Assembly: GCA_031976395.1 (NCBI GenBank) | Contig: DALYLJ010000082.1 | Coordinates: forward strand, 1-14,037 | Direction of reading: 5' to 3' | From: UBA11164 sp002420085 | GTDB lineage: Bacteria; Pseudomonadota; Gammaproteobacteria; Xanthomonadales; Xanthomonadaceae | Length of the DNA stretch: 14,037 nt | In this document: piece after piece, positions 1 through 8,555 of the stretch | How positions within the stretch are numbered: the stretch's first letter is position 1 | Layout: the number at the start of each line of letters is the position of its first letter | The notes under the pieces: generated by a model | What the model saw: the letters and a program-made list of their open reading frames with translations, nothing else | Told to the model about the DNA's origin: nothing | Database searches by the model: none | Translations under genes and position numbers: made by a program

Positions 1-612
1 TCTGGAACTGCTGCGGTAGCGTTGACGCAACACATCGTGCTGCGGCCAGTCGTCGAGTGCGACCAGACACCACAGGGCACCCCACGGATAGGGTTGATTG
101 AGACGGTGCGGCGCCAGTACCTGACGCAGCCTCGATGCGGCGCCATCGGCGATCAGGATCAGGTCAAACGGTCCATGTCGCACCCCCTCGACCGTAATCA
201 GCCGGCCGTCATCCGAGTCGATCCGATCGATCTCGGCGCCGAATTTCACGATCGCCTCGTCCGGGCGTGCCGCATGCAGCAGATCGAACAGCGCCGCTCG
301 CTGCATGCCCAGCCCGAACAGGCGCCGATCGAGGTCGGTGTAGCGCATGTCGAGCACCTGACGGCCATCGGGCGTGTCGCCGAGCAGGCGTCGAACCGGC
401 GCACCGAACATCAATGCCTCGGACAGCAGGCCCATTTCGTCGAGCACCGCCAGGCCGGTCGGTTGCAGCAACAGGCCGGCGCCAACCGGCATCGGCGTCG
501 CTGCCCGCTCGAATACCGTCACCCGATGGCCATCACGGGCCAGCAGGATGGCCGCCGCCTGACCGGCACTGCCATAACCGGCAATCGCGATCTCCAGGGT
601 GCGGACGGCCAT
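1..612 (-). CDS. FAD-dependent monooxygenase, N-terminal 204 residues (3' end beyond window)
   Basis: Flavoprotein monooxygenase of the PHBH/UbiH type (FAD_binding_3), a cytoplasmic or membrane-associated enzyme that would use NAD(P)H and O2 to hydroxylate an organic substrate; the substrate cannot be told. The protein starts MAVRTLEIAIAGYGSAGQAA, giving the Rossmann GxGxxG at residues 12-17 and the ribose-binding acidic residue E35 at the end of the second strand. R105 lies where the family's conserved FAD-contacting arginine is expected. Residues 155-163 (ADGAASRLR) match the family DG motif. Family members are about 370-420 aa, so roughly half is missing at the window edge, with no internal stop. 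ATG at 612 is the only good start: the Rossmann strand begins within ten residues of it. No clear Shine-Dalgarno is visible. It lies 78 bases after the RND operon on the same strand, so co-transcription is possible but not shown. The opposite-strand reading is a shadow. Confidence 0.88.
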   Translation of the reverse strand, partial: MAVRTLEIAIAGYGSAGQAAAILLARDGHRVTVFERAATPMPVGAGLLLQPTGLAVLDEMGLLSEALMFGAPVRRLLGDTPDGRQVLDMRYTDLDRRLFGLGMQRAALFDLLHAARPDEAIVKFGAEIDRIDSDDGRLITVEGVRHGPFDLILIADGAASRLRQVLAPHRLNQPYPWGALWCLVALDDWPQHDVLRQRYRSSSR

Positions 613-628
613 GCTCGTAGCTGTGTGG

Positions 629-656
629 GCGGGTCGGCAGTGTAGCCCGATCCCGC
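629..656. other. GC-rich hairpin between efflux operon and monooxygenase gene
   Basis: Arms 629-637 (GCGGGTCGG) and 647-656 (CCGATCCCGC) pair over nine base pairs with one bulged base and a 9-base loop. It sits in the 78-base gap after the 1048-aa permease stop and about 17 bases before the monooxygenase ATG at 612. No T-run follows on the leftward strand, so it is not a convincing intrinsic terminator. It could attenuate transcription, affect translation of the next gene, or be chance in GC-rich DNA. Confidence 0.25.
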
Positions 657-690
657 CGGCATTCACTCGCTCACGCCACCGGCACGCGAA

Positions 691-3600
691 TCAATCGGCA
701 GCCACCCGTGGACCGGAGAACGGGACATGGGCCAGTGCCCGCCGCATCCATTCGGCGGTCCACGATCGAAGATCGTCGAGGATCGCGTAGATGGTCGGTA
801 GAAACAGCAGGCTGACCACGGTCGAGAAAGCCAGACCACCGGCAATGGCGCGCGCCATCGGGTAATAGGCCGGCCCATCACCGCCGAGTTGGGTGGCGCT
901 CAGACTGAGCGGAATCAAGCCGAGCAGGGTGGTTCCGACCGTCATCAGGATCGGTCGCAGCCGTTCACGACCGCCCGCGATCAAGGCATCGGTGCGCGAC
1001 AGGCCCTCGCGGCGCAGGTTGTTGATGTGCTCGATCATCACGATGCCGTTGTTCACAACGACCCCCATCAGCACCAGAATGCCGATTGCCGCCATGATCG
1101 AGAAGGTCGTCCCGGTCAACCAGAACAGCCAGAACACCCCGAGTGCGGAGAACAGGATCGCGCTCAGGATCGCCGCCGGAAACAGCAGCGACTCGAACAG
1201 GGCCGCCATCACCACGAAGATCATCAGCAGGGCCACCAGGGTATTGAAGCCCATCCGGGCGCCGGCCTCATCGTTTTCCTCAAAGCTCTGGCCGAAGCTC
1301 CAGACATAGCCAGCAGGCAGACTGGCTCCCGCCATGGCATCCTCGATCGCCTTGCGGGCATCCGGCAGCAGCACACCGTCGGCGAGGTTGGCCTGGATCG
1401 CCAGCGAGGTCCGACGATTCTGCCGATTGATCTGACTCGGACCGCGGCGAACGCCGACATCGACCACGGCCAGCAGGGGCACCGCCGACCCGTCGGCGCG
1501 CTGCAAGGTGTAGCGACCGAGGTCAGCGACACTCTGCTGCTCGCTGCCGGCAAAACGCAGCCACATCGGCACCTCCTTGCCATCGGCGCGGAATTCGCGC
1601 AATGGCGTGCCGCGCAGGGCGATACCGACATAGGTCGCGACTTCCTGGGCGCTGAAGCCATACGCAGCCGCGCGCTCACGATCGACACTGACGGCAATCT
1701 CGACACTCTCGTCGCCGACCTCGGCACGGACATCGCGAAGCTCGGCGCGCCCCGCCAGCATCGGCACCAGCGATTCCGAAAGCTCGCGCAGGGTTTCGGC
1801 GGAATCGCCCTGAAGGAAGAACTGCACTCCCTCGCCCGAGCCACTGCCGCGCTGCTGCTGACTCAACGACAATTCGGCGGTCGCCAGACGTGGGAGATCG
1901 GCCATGATCGCCTCCTGGACCTTGGCCACCGAAGCACCGTCCATCGCGTCCGGTTCGAGGGTCAGGCGGGTCGCCGCCCAGCCGCGCTCGGAATACCAAC
2001 TGTAGATCTGCTGGATGCCGAAACGCTCACGATTCTCGTCGAGATAGTCCTCGATCCGTTTCACCTCGCGCGAGAGTTGTGGCAACGAGTAGGCACTGTT
2101 CCAGCGGTACTGGATGTCGAACTCGCGCCCCTGCTCATTGGCGAACATGTCGAACCGGGTCGCCGTCGCCGGCACCATGCTGACCGCGATGATCCCGATG
2201 ATCGCCAGGACACTCAGCGCCCGATGGTGCAGCGACCATTCGAGTATGGCGGCATAGCGGGCCACCATCCAGGCGATCAATCCCCGTGTGCCGGCACCGT
2301 TCGGCGGCCGGCGGATGCGGGCCGACAACATCGGGATCAGACTGACCGCGATGAGCCACGACACCAGCATCGAAATGGTGATGGTGACCGCGACGTGGGA
2401 AAGGAACAGGCTGATCTGGTTGCGTTCGCCGAAGATGTTCGGCAGGAACACGATGACCGAAGTCAGCGTACCGGCACTGATCGCCAGTTGTACCCCGCGC
2501 GTGCCCTCGATGGCCGCACGCCATGGGCTGTCCGGATACTTCTCCCGGTACTGATAGATGCTTTCGGTGACCACCACTGCGTTGTCAACCAGCATGCCGA
2601 TGGCCAGCAGCAACCCCATCATCGACAGGATGTTGAGGCTCATGTCCATGAAGTACATCAGCCCGAGCGTGACCACGATGGCAACCGGGATCGCCAACGC
2701 CACCATCAGGGTCGAAGGCCAGTGGCGCAGAAAGCCGAACAGCACCAGCACCGCCAAGCCCATGCCGACCAAGCCGGAACTGGCCAGTTCCGACAGCGAC
2801 TCGGTCACCCCGCGCGCCTGATTCTCGATGACCGTGAAACTGATCCCGTGCAACTCCGGGCGCTGCGAGATCGGCTCCAGTTCGGCCAGCACCGACCGGC
2901 CGACATCGACCAGATTGGCGCTGCGCTCCTTGAAGATGTCGATGCCGACGGCCGCCCGGCCTTCCAGCCGACGGCCATAGTCGAGCCGACTCGGTTTGAG
3001 TTGGACATCGGCGATATCCGACAGGCGCGTACCACGACCATCGATGACCAGATTGCGCACCGCATCGATATTGGTCAGCTCGCCGATCGGCTGCACCCGC
3101 AACCGACGGTTGCCGTCATCGATCTCGCCGGCCGAGACGCTGAAATTGGCAGCCTGCAAGCGCTGCGCCAGGACATTCAGACTGATGCCGTGCGCCTCGA
3201 CCCGCTCGGACGAAACAGCAATCTCGACCTCGGCCGGTGCTACGCCGGAGATATCGACACGGGCGACACCGGGCAGGCGTTCGAGTCGGCGCTTGATTTC
3301 CCGCTCCAGCAACTCGTAGCTGCCCGAAAGATCGCGATCGGTGGCGAACCGCACCCGCAGCACCGGCTGATCGCTGGTGGCGAACTTCATCACGAAGTAA
3401 CGCTGCAAGTCACTCGGCAACTCGCCGCGTATGGCATCGATCCGCTCGCGCGCCTCGGCCGCGACGATCTCGATGTCGCGGTTCCAGCGGAACTCCATGA
3501 ACACGAACCCCCCGTCGGCACGCGCCTGGGAATTCATCCGCTTGACCCCAGACAGGGTCGAAAGCGCCTCCTCGACCGGCCGGATGATGGTTCGCTCGAC

Positions 3601-3837
3601 CTCCTCGGGCGTCGATCCGGGATACGGCATATCGACGAAGATGAAGGGCGCCTGGATTTCCGGCAGGAAGGCCAGCGGCAGCCGCTGGGTGGCGATCAGC
3701 CCGATCACCACCATCGACACGAACAGCATGGTGATCGTCACCGGCCGACGCAGACTCAACTCGGCCAGACTGAAACCACCGACGCGGGCTGAGGCCGATG
3801 GCGGCTGACTCGATGACGGTTGGCGATCGCTGCTCAT
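691..3837 (-). CDS. RND multidrug efflux permease, second subunit (1048 aa)
   Basis: Inner-membrane RND (HAE-1/AcrB-like) drug:proton antiporter. Length (1048 aa) is normal for the family. Layout: TM1 about 32-50; periplasmic porter domain about 51-350, starting LPLAFLPEIQAPFIFVDMPY, the usual opening; TM2-6 about 355-505; TM7 about 540-557; second porter domain about 560-865; TM8-12 about 865-1020. The TM4 motif reads GMLVDNAVVVTES, keeping the first aspartate (D418) but with N419 in place of the second. The TM10 lysine is replaced by asparagine (VVVNNGIVMIE, N929). The RLRPILMT segment (959-966) is intact. Similar DN/NN variants occur in other RND subfamilies, so the protein is probably functional, but its proton relay differs from AcrB. 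It starts at ATG 3837 in a 4-base ATGA overlap with the upstream permease, with GGGAG 7 bases before. It probably pairs with the 1157-aa permease, as MdtC does with MdtB. Confidence 0.95.
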   Translation of the reverse strand: MSSDRQPSSSQPPSASARVGGFSLAELSLRRPVTITMLFVSMVVIGLIATQRLPLAFLPEIQAPFIFVDMPYPGSTPEEVERTIIRPVEEALSTLSGVKRMNSQARADGGFVFMEFRWNRDIEIVAAEARERIDAIRGELPSDLQRYFVMKFATSDQPVLRVRFATDRDLSGSYELLEREIKRRLERLPGVARVDISGVAPAEVEIAVSSERVEAHGISLNVLAQRLQAANFSVSAGEIDDGNRRLRVQPIGELTNIDAVRNLVIDGRGTRLSDIADVQLKPSRLDYGRRLEGRAAVGIDIFKERSANLVDVGRSVLAELEPISQRPELHGISFTVIENQARGVTESLSELASSGLVGMGLAVLVLFGFLRHWPSTLMVALAIPVAIVVTLGLMYFMDMSLNILSMMGLLLAIGMLVDNAVVVTESIYQYREKYPDSPWRAAIEGTRGVQLAISAGTLTSVIVFLPNIFGERNQISLFLSHVAVTITISMLVSWLIAVSLIPMLSARIRRPPNGAGTRGLIAWMVARYAAILEWSLHHRALSVLAIIGIIAVSMVPATATRFDMFANEQGREFDIQYRWNSAYSLPQLSREVKRIEDYLDENRERFGIQQIYSWYSERGWAATRLTLEPDAMDGASVAKVQEAIMADLPRLATAELSLSQQQRGSGSGEGVQFFLQGDSAETLRELSESLVPMLAGRAELRDVRAEVGDESVEIAVSVDRERAAAYGFSAQEVATYVGIALRGTPLREFRADGKEVPMWLRFAGSEQQSVADLGRYTLQRADGSAVPLLAVVDVGVRRGPSQINRQNRRTSLAIQANLADGVLLPDARKAIEDAMAGASLPAGYVWSFGQSFEENDEAGARMGFNTLVALLMIFVVMAALFESLLFPAAILSAILFSALGVFWLFWLTGTTFSIMAAIGILVLMGVVVNNGIVMIEHINNLRREGLSRTDALIAGGRERLRPILMTVGTTLLGLIPLSLSATQLGGDGPAYYPMARAIAGGLAFSTVVSLLFLPTIYAILDDLRSWTAEWMRRALAHVPFSGPRVAAD

Positions 3838-6800
3838 GCGTGTTCTCCCGTGCCGAGCGCCGCATCGATCTCCTCGATCGGCCGAGCCAGTCGGGCATAG
3901 GACGCATCACTGCGCCGATCCAGCAGGTTGTAGACCACCGGAATCACCACCAGGGTCAACAGGGTCGAGACCAGCAGACCCCCGATCACGGTGATCGCCA
4001 TCGGCGCCCGGACCTCGGCCCCCTCGCCCAGCCCAAGCGCCAGCGGCAGGAAACCGAACAGGGTCGTCAGCGTGGTCATCACGATCGGCCGCAGTCGGGC
4101 ATGGGCGCCCTCAATGATGGCACGGGTCTTGGCCACTCCCTCGACCCGAAGCTGGTTGACCCGATCGATCAGCACGATGGCATTCTTGACCACGATACCG
4201 GCCAGCAGGATCAAGCCGATGAACACCACCACCGAGATCGAATTGCCGGTGAGCACCAGTGCCAGCACTGCACCGACCACGGCCAACGGGATGGTGAACA
4301 TGATGACGAATGGATGCAGCAGGGACTCGAACTGCGAGGCCATCACCAGGTAGACCAGGAACAGCGCCAGACCGAAGGCGAACAACAGGGATGCCGTCGA
4401 GGCATCAAGTTCTTCACCCTGACCGCCGATGGCCAGATCGACCCCGGCCGGCATCGGCCGCTCGGCGACCAGTTCGCGCACTGCCGTGACCGCCGAGGCC
4501 AGATCGCCATGGCGAAGATTGGCCGAGATCACCGCAACCCGCACCTGATCGGTCCGATGAATCTCGCTCGGACCGGTGGTGGCGACCACCTCGGCGACCG
4601 ATTCCAAGGTCACCGGCCGTTCGCTCTGTGGATTGACGATCAATCGGCGAATGTCGTCAACCGACGCCCGATCGGCTTCTCTGGCCCGGACCAGGACATC
4701 GATCTTGCGGTCGCGGAAGCTGTAGCGGGTGGCAACCTCGCCGCGCACCTTGCGCACCACCTGATCGGCAATCTGGCGCGTGGTCAGGCCCAAGGCAGCG
4801 GCGCGCTCCTGATCGAAGCGAATCTGGATTTCCGGAAAACCCCGCTCGACCGTCGATTTGATGTCGGCGAAACGGTCATCGGCGGCCATGCGCTGGGCCA
4901 GATCGCGTCCGGCCTCGGCGAGGCGATCGAGATCGTTGCCACGCAATTCGATCTCCAGCGGCGTCGCAAAGCTGAACAACTCCGGGCGCCCGAAATCGAC
5001 TTCAACGCCCGGAAAATTGGCGGTCATGCTGGCCCGCAGCGCCTCGGTCACCTCGGCCTCCAGCGCGCTGTCAGCACTGCGTTCGAGCACCACGGTCAGC
5101 GCCGCGATGTTTTCACCCGACTCGGTCGGGCTGGCGTCGAGCCGGTTACCGCTGCCACTCACCCCGTACAGCGTCCGGATGCCGGCCTGCTCGGCGTGCA
5201 GTCGCTGGACATCGCGCATCAACAGATCGGTGTCGCGCAACTGAGTGCCCGGCGCCAGCTTGGCGGTCATCGTGAAGCGATCCTGGGCCAACTGCGGAAT
5301 CAGATCGGCGCCCAGGCCCGGAATCAGGGCCAGCACCGCCAGGAATGCCGCCAGCGCGCCACCCAGCACCAGGCCAGGGCTGGCCAAGGCACGCGGCAGC
5401 AGACGCAGATAGGCGTCCTCGGCCCGACCGAAGCCGGCCATCAGAACACCGCTCAACCAGCCCAGCACCACACCGACGGTCCGTGCAAACAGCCGGCCGA
5501 TCACGGCAACCACCCAGGTCAGCGCGAACAGCAGCCAAGGCAGCAGCCCGGCCAGAACCGCCACCAACACAGTCGGCACCAGCACCACCAGCTTCGGTAT
5601 CAGGGTCACCGACCAGACCAGCATCCGCAGCGAGGATCGCGAACGGTTCACGGCAACGCCGTTCAGGACGATCGCCATTGCCGGATCGCCGTTCGCCGTC
5701 TTGCCATTCAACGGCCAGTACAGGACGCGCTTGATGAAGTCGAATATCCGACGCCAACTCGCCACCTCATCACCGGGCTCGACGGCATAGGCCAGCGGCG
5801 AAGTGGCACGCCAGGACGCCAGCATCGGAATCAGGGTCATCGCCACCACCAGCGACATCAGCATCGCAATGGCAACGGTCAGCGCCTGATCACCGAACAA
5901 CTGGCCCGCCACACCTTCGACGAACACCAGCGGCAGGAACACCGCCACCGTGGTCAGGGTCGATGCCACCACCGCCATGCCGACTTCGCTGGTTCCGACG
6001 ATTGCCGCCTCGATCATGCCCAGGCCGCGCTCACGCGCCTTGGCGATGCTCTCCAGGACCACGATCGAATCGTCCACCACCATGCCGGTCGCCAACGCCA
6101 GACCGGCCAGCGACATCACGTTCAGACTCAGACCGAACTGACCCATGAAGAAGAACGTGGTAATGATCGACACCGGCAGCGACAGGGCGATGACGAAGGT
6201 GCTCCAGCCGTCGCGCAGGAACAGGAAGATCAGCAGCAGGGCCAGCGAACCGCCCCACAACGCCTCCGAACGGACCTCGTCGAGCGCCTGGCGAATGAAG
6301 ATCGACTGGTCCTCGACCTCGGTCAGCTCCGCACCGGGCGGCAGCGACTGGCGAACCCGGCTCAAGGTCTGCTTGACGGCATCGGCGACAGCGACGGTAT
6401 TGGCATCGCCCTCCTTGTAGACCGCCAACTCGATGGCCTCCTCACCGGCCAAGCGGATGATCGCCTCACGCTCCTTGTACCCCTGGCGCACAGTGGCGAT
6501 CTCGCCGAGCCGGATCGGCACACCGGCAACCGTGGCCACCATCAACTCGCGCATCTCGTCGAGACCGGCGAACTGGTTGACCGTCCGAACCAGATAACGC
6601 TGGCTGCCCTCCTCGATGCGCCCACCGGAGACATTGACGTTCTCCAGTCGCAACCGTTCGATCACCGTGCCGACATCGATGTTCAACTGGGCCAGGCGCT
6701 GCTGATCGATCAACACCTGGACTTCGTCCTCCAGACCACCCGACACCTTGGTCGCCGCCACACCGGCCACCGGATCGAGCGCCTTCTTGAGTTCCTCGTC

Positions 6801-7307
6801 GGCGAAACGACGCAGGCGCATCAACTCGGCCTCGGCATTGGCCCCGACCACCTCCGGGCTGGCCAGCGCCAGACGCATGATCGGCTCGGTGGACGGATTG
6901 AAGCGCAGCAGCACCGGCTGCTCGGCCTCCAGCGGCAGCCGGAGGATTTCCAACTTGTCGCGAACCTCCATGCTGGCCCGATCCATGTCGGTGCCCCAGG
7001 CGAATTCCAGGATCACATCGCTCTGACCGGTACGCGACACCGAGCGCAGCTTGCGCAGGTTCTTGACCACCCCGACCGCTTCCTCGACCGGCTCGGAGAT
7101 CAGGTTCTCGATCTCCGACGGCGCCGCACCGGTGTAGGTGGTGCGAACGGTCAGGGTCGGATAGGTCAGATCGGGCAGCAGATTGACCTTCAGATCACGC
7201 AGCGCGATCCAGCCGAACAGCACGAAGGTCAGCATGACCATGGCGATGGTGACCCGCCGCCGGGTCGAAAATTCGGCCAGACCGGCCGCCCCCTGGTAGG
7301 TCTTCAT
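3834..7307 (-). CDS. RND multidrug efflux permease, first subunit, with extra hydrophobic insertion (1157 aa)
   Basis: Inner-membrane RND (HAE-1) transporter. TM1 is about 19-36, followed by the typical entry LKVNLLPDLTYPTLTVRT; porter domain about 40-345; TM2-6 about 350-500; second porter domain about 665-970; TM8-12 about 970-1130. The canonical proton-relay residues are all present: D412 and D413 in TM4 (GMVVDDSIVVLES) and K1041 in TM10 (VVKNAIVLID), with RLRPIVMT at 1071-1078. It is about 100 residues longer than usual. The excess lies between TM6 (ends about 500) and TM7 (starts about 640), where residues 561-625 are strongly hydrophobic, enough for two or more extra membrane segments; AcrB has only a short cytoplasmic linker there. 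ATG 7307 overlaps the adaptor stop by 4 bases (ATGA), and its own stop overlaps the next permease, so the three genes are translationally coupled. Substrates cannot be inferred. Confidence 0.95.
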   Translation of the reverse strand: MKTYQGAAGLAEFSTRRRVTIAMVMLTFVLFGWIALRDLKVNLLPDLTYPTLTVRTTYTGAAPSEIENLISEPVEEAVGVVKNLRKLRSVSRTGQSDVILEFAWGTDMDRASMEVRDKLEILRLPLEAEQPVLLRFNPSTEPIMRLALASPEVVGANAEAELMRLRRFADEELKKALDPVAGVAATKVSGGLEDEVQVLIDQQRLAQLNIDVGTVIERLRLENVNVSGGRIEEGSQRYLVRTVNQFAGLDEMRELMVATVAGVPIRLGEIATVRQGYKEREAIIRLAGEEAIELAVYKEGDANTVAVADAVKQTLSRVRQSLPPGAELTEVEDQSIFIRQALDEVRSEALWGGSLALLLIFLFLRDGWSTFVIALSLPVSIITTFFFMGQFGLSLNVMSLAGLALATGMVVDDSIVVLESIAKARERGLGMIEAAIVGTSEVGMAVVASTLTTVAVFLPLVFVEGVAGQLFGDQALTVAIAMLMSLVVAMTLIPMLASWRATSPLAYAVEPGDEVASWRRIFDFIKRVLYWPLNGKTANGDPAMAIVLNGVAVNRSRSSLRMLVWSVTLIPKLVVLVPTVLVAVLAGLLPWLLFALTWVVAVIGRLFARTVGVVLGWLSGVLMAGFGRAEDAYLRLLPRALASPGLVLGGALAAFLAVLALIPGLGADLIPQLAQDRFTMTAKLAPGTQLRDTDLLMRDVQRLHAEQAGIRTLYGVSGSGNRLDASPTESGENIAALTVVLERSADSALEAEVTEALRASMTANFPGVEVDFGRPELFSFATPLEIELRGNDLDRLAEAGRDLAQRMAADDRFADIKSTVERGFPEIQIRFDQERAAALGLTTRQIADQVVRKVRGEVATRYSFRDRKIDVLVRAREADRASVDDIRRLIVNPQSERPVTLESVAEVVATTGPSEIHRTDQVRVAVISANLRHGDLASAVTAVRELVAERPMPAGVDLAIGGQGEELDASTASLLFAFGLALFLVYLVMASQFESLLHPFVIMFTIPLAVVGAVLALVLTGNSISVVVFIGLILLAGIVVKNAIVLIDRVNQLRVEGVAKTRAIIEGAHARLRPIVMTTLTTLFGFLPLALGLGEGAEVRAPMAITVIGGLLVSTLLTLVVIPVVYNLLDRRSDASYARLARPIEEIDAALGTGEHA

Positions 7308-8470
7308 TGGGCAGCCGCCTGAGCGCCGCCCGTCAGACCCGCCTCGACGCCTTCCGGCGACTCATCATCGGCCACCGCTGGCGCGTTGACGATCTCCACC
7401 GTGGCGCCATCGCGCAGAGTCGCCTTGCCGACCGTCACCACCTGCTCGCCATCGACCAGACCGGAGCGGATCTCGGCCAGACCGCCATCCAGATAGCCGA
7501 CCTCGACCGCCACCCGGGCCGCCTTGCCGTCACGAATCGCGAACACCGCCGTCTCACCCTCGCCCTCGATCAGCGCCTCACGCGGAATGGTCAGCGCATC
7601 GGCACGCTGGTCGTACTCGACCTCGATTCGTCCGAACATGCCCGCCCGCAATTCCGGCTGATCCTCGAACCGCGCGACCACCCGGAAAGTGCCGCTGCCG
7701 GCATCGACGACCGGACTGACCCGATCGATCCGGCCCGGAAAACGTCGGCCCGGCACGGCATCGACCGCCAATGCGACCGGCAGACCGGCCGCCAGCTTGG
7801 CCAGATCCCGTTCCGGGACATTCAACACCGCCTCCAGCCGACTGCCATCGACGATCCGGAACAAGCTGCCATTGGCCTGGATCAGGTTGCCCTGCTTGAC
7901 CATGCGCTCGGCGACCACACCGGAAATCGGCGCCAGGATGCGGGTGTAGGACAGTTCCAGTTCGGCGATATCGACCGCCGCGCGCTGGATGTCGAGTTCG
8001 GAACGGATCTTCTCGTGAGCATCGGCGCTCACCAGTTGCCGCTCGTACAGCTCGCTCGACCGGGCGAATTCGCTTTCCAGCTTCTTCAGGGTCGCGCGCT
8101 GCTGTGCCAGCGCCAACCCCTTGCGATCCGGATCCAGCCGCGCCAAGAGTTGACCGGCAACCACCTGATCGCCCTCCTCGGCCAGCAACTGATCGAGCAC
8201 ACCGCTGGTCTTGGCGACCACCATGGCCTCTTCGACCGGCACCAGCGACGCGGTTCCGGCATAGCTGGCACTGATCCCGCGCCGTCCGGCCGCCGCCGCC
8301 TCGACCGCCACCGGCTTGACGTCCTTGGCATCCTTGCCGGTCTCGGCCGTGGCCGTGGCTGACTCGGCGGCCGTATCCGGCGCCGAACCGCCACCACAGG
8401 CCGTCAGAAGCAGCGCCAGGGAGGCGGCAAGAAGGGTCGGGCGCATCTGAGAGTGTCCGGGACGAAACAT
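7304..8470 (-). CDS. RND efflux periplasmic adaptor (membrane fusion) lipoprotein
   Basis: AcrA/MexA-type adaptor linking the RND permeases to an outer-membrane channel. From ATG 8470 it is 388 aa: signal peptide ending in lipobox LTAC (Cys25), first lipoyl half about 76-115, alpha-hairpin about 118-172, second lipoyl half about 173-210 (RILAPISGVVAERMVKQGNL), beta-barrel about 214-288, membrane-proximal domain to about 365. At the hairpin tip R137, L141 and S148 fit R-x3-L-x6-S, the known TolC-docking motif of AcrA-like adaptors, so a TolC-type channel encoded elsewhere is expected. Start choice: ATG 8470 has AGGA nine bases upstream; ATG 8446 (MRPTLLAASLALLLTAC) gives a more compact lipoprotein signal but a poor ribosome site. 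A GTG at 8512 extends further but would lie only about 8 bases from the predicted transcription start. The stop overlaps the first permease gene by 4 bases. First gene of the operon, behind a promoter with a likely operator. Confidence 0.93.
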   Translation of the reverse strand: MFRPGHSQMRPTLLAASLALLLTACGGGSAPDTAAESATATAETGKDAKDVKPVAVEAAAAGRRGISASYAGTASLVPVEEAMVVAKTSGVLDQLLAEEGDQVVAGQLLARLDPDRKGLALAQQRATLKKLESEFARSSELYERQLVSADAHEKIRSELDIQRAAVDIAELELSYTRILAPISGVVAERMVKQGNLIQANGSLFRIVDGSRLEAVLNVPERDLAKLAAGLPVALAVDAVPGRRFPGRIDRVSPVVDAGSGTFRVVARFEDQPELRAGMFGRIEVEYDQRADALTIPREALIEGEGETAVFAIRDGKAARVAVEVGYLDGGLAEIRSGLVDGEQVVTVGKATLRDGATVEIVNAPAVADDESPEGVEAGLTGGAQAAAQ

Positions 8471-8521
8471 GTCGAGGGTTCCTGCAAGGGCTGTGCGAGT
8501 GGGGGGTGTCACGTTGTGCTG

Positions 8522-8543
8522 GTGTTATAGTCTACTATATCAC
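8522..8543. promoter_or_regulatory. 22-bp inverted repeat over the efflux promoter, probable repressor operator
   Basis: Perfect arms TATAGT (8526-8531) and ACTATA (8534-8539) flank a CT centre. They extend past one mismatched pair (T8525/T8540) to GTG (8522-8524) and CAC (8541-8543), giving a 10-bp-arm dyad in otherwise GC-rich DNA. It covers the -10 and part of the spacer of the efflux promoter, where a bound TetR- or PadR-type dimer would block RNA polymerase. This size and placement are usual for local repressors of RND operons. No regulator gene is in the window, so the protein family is unknown. Confidence 0.6.
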
Positions 8544-8555
8544 TAGGGTTGTCAA
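8527..8555 (-). promoter_or_regulatory. Sigma70-like promoter of the efflux operon
   Basis: Read leftward, a perfect -35 TTGACA (8550-8555) is followed after 17 bases by GACTAT (8527-8532), which matches the -10 consensus at the three most important positions. Predicted transcription starts near 8520, leaving a leader of about 50-75 bases before the adaptor start. The -10 and spacer overlap the dyad at 8522-8543. A TATAGT at 8534-8539 is too close to this -35 (10 bases) to be its partner. Confidence 0.65.

Noticed and set aside
22..645. Rightward 207-codon frame at the left edge
   Set aside because: The leftward strand encodes a convincing FAD-binding Rossmann fold and DG motif over the same bases.
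889..3792. Rightward open frame of about 967 codons opposite the smaller RND gene
   Set aside because: Same Q/H/R/D-rich shadow pattern, no ribosome site, and the opposite strand encodes a full RND permease.
3798..7322. Rightward open frame of about 1174 codons opposite the larger RND gene
   Set aside because: Composition is dominated by Q, H, R and D with no domain or membrane pattern. It is the antisense shadow of a clear RND permease in GC-rich DNA.
7307..8362. Rightward 351-codon frame opposite the adaptor gene
   Set aside because: Shadow of the membrane fusion protein, which has lipobox, lipoyl and hairpin motifs on the other strand.
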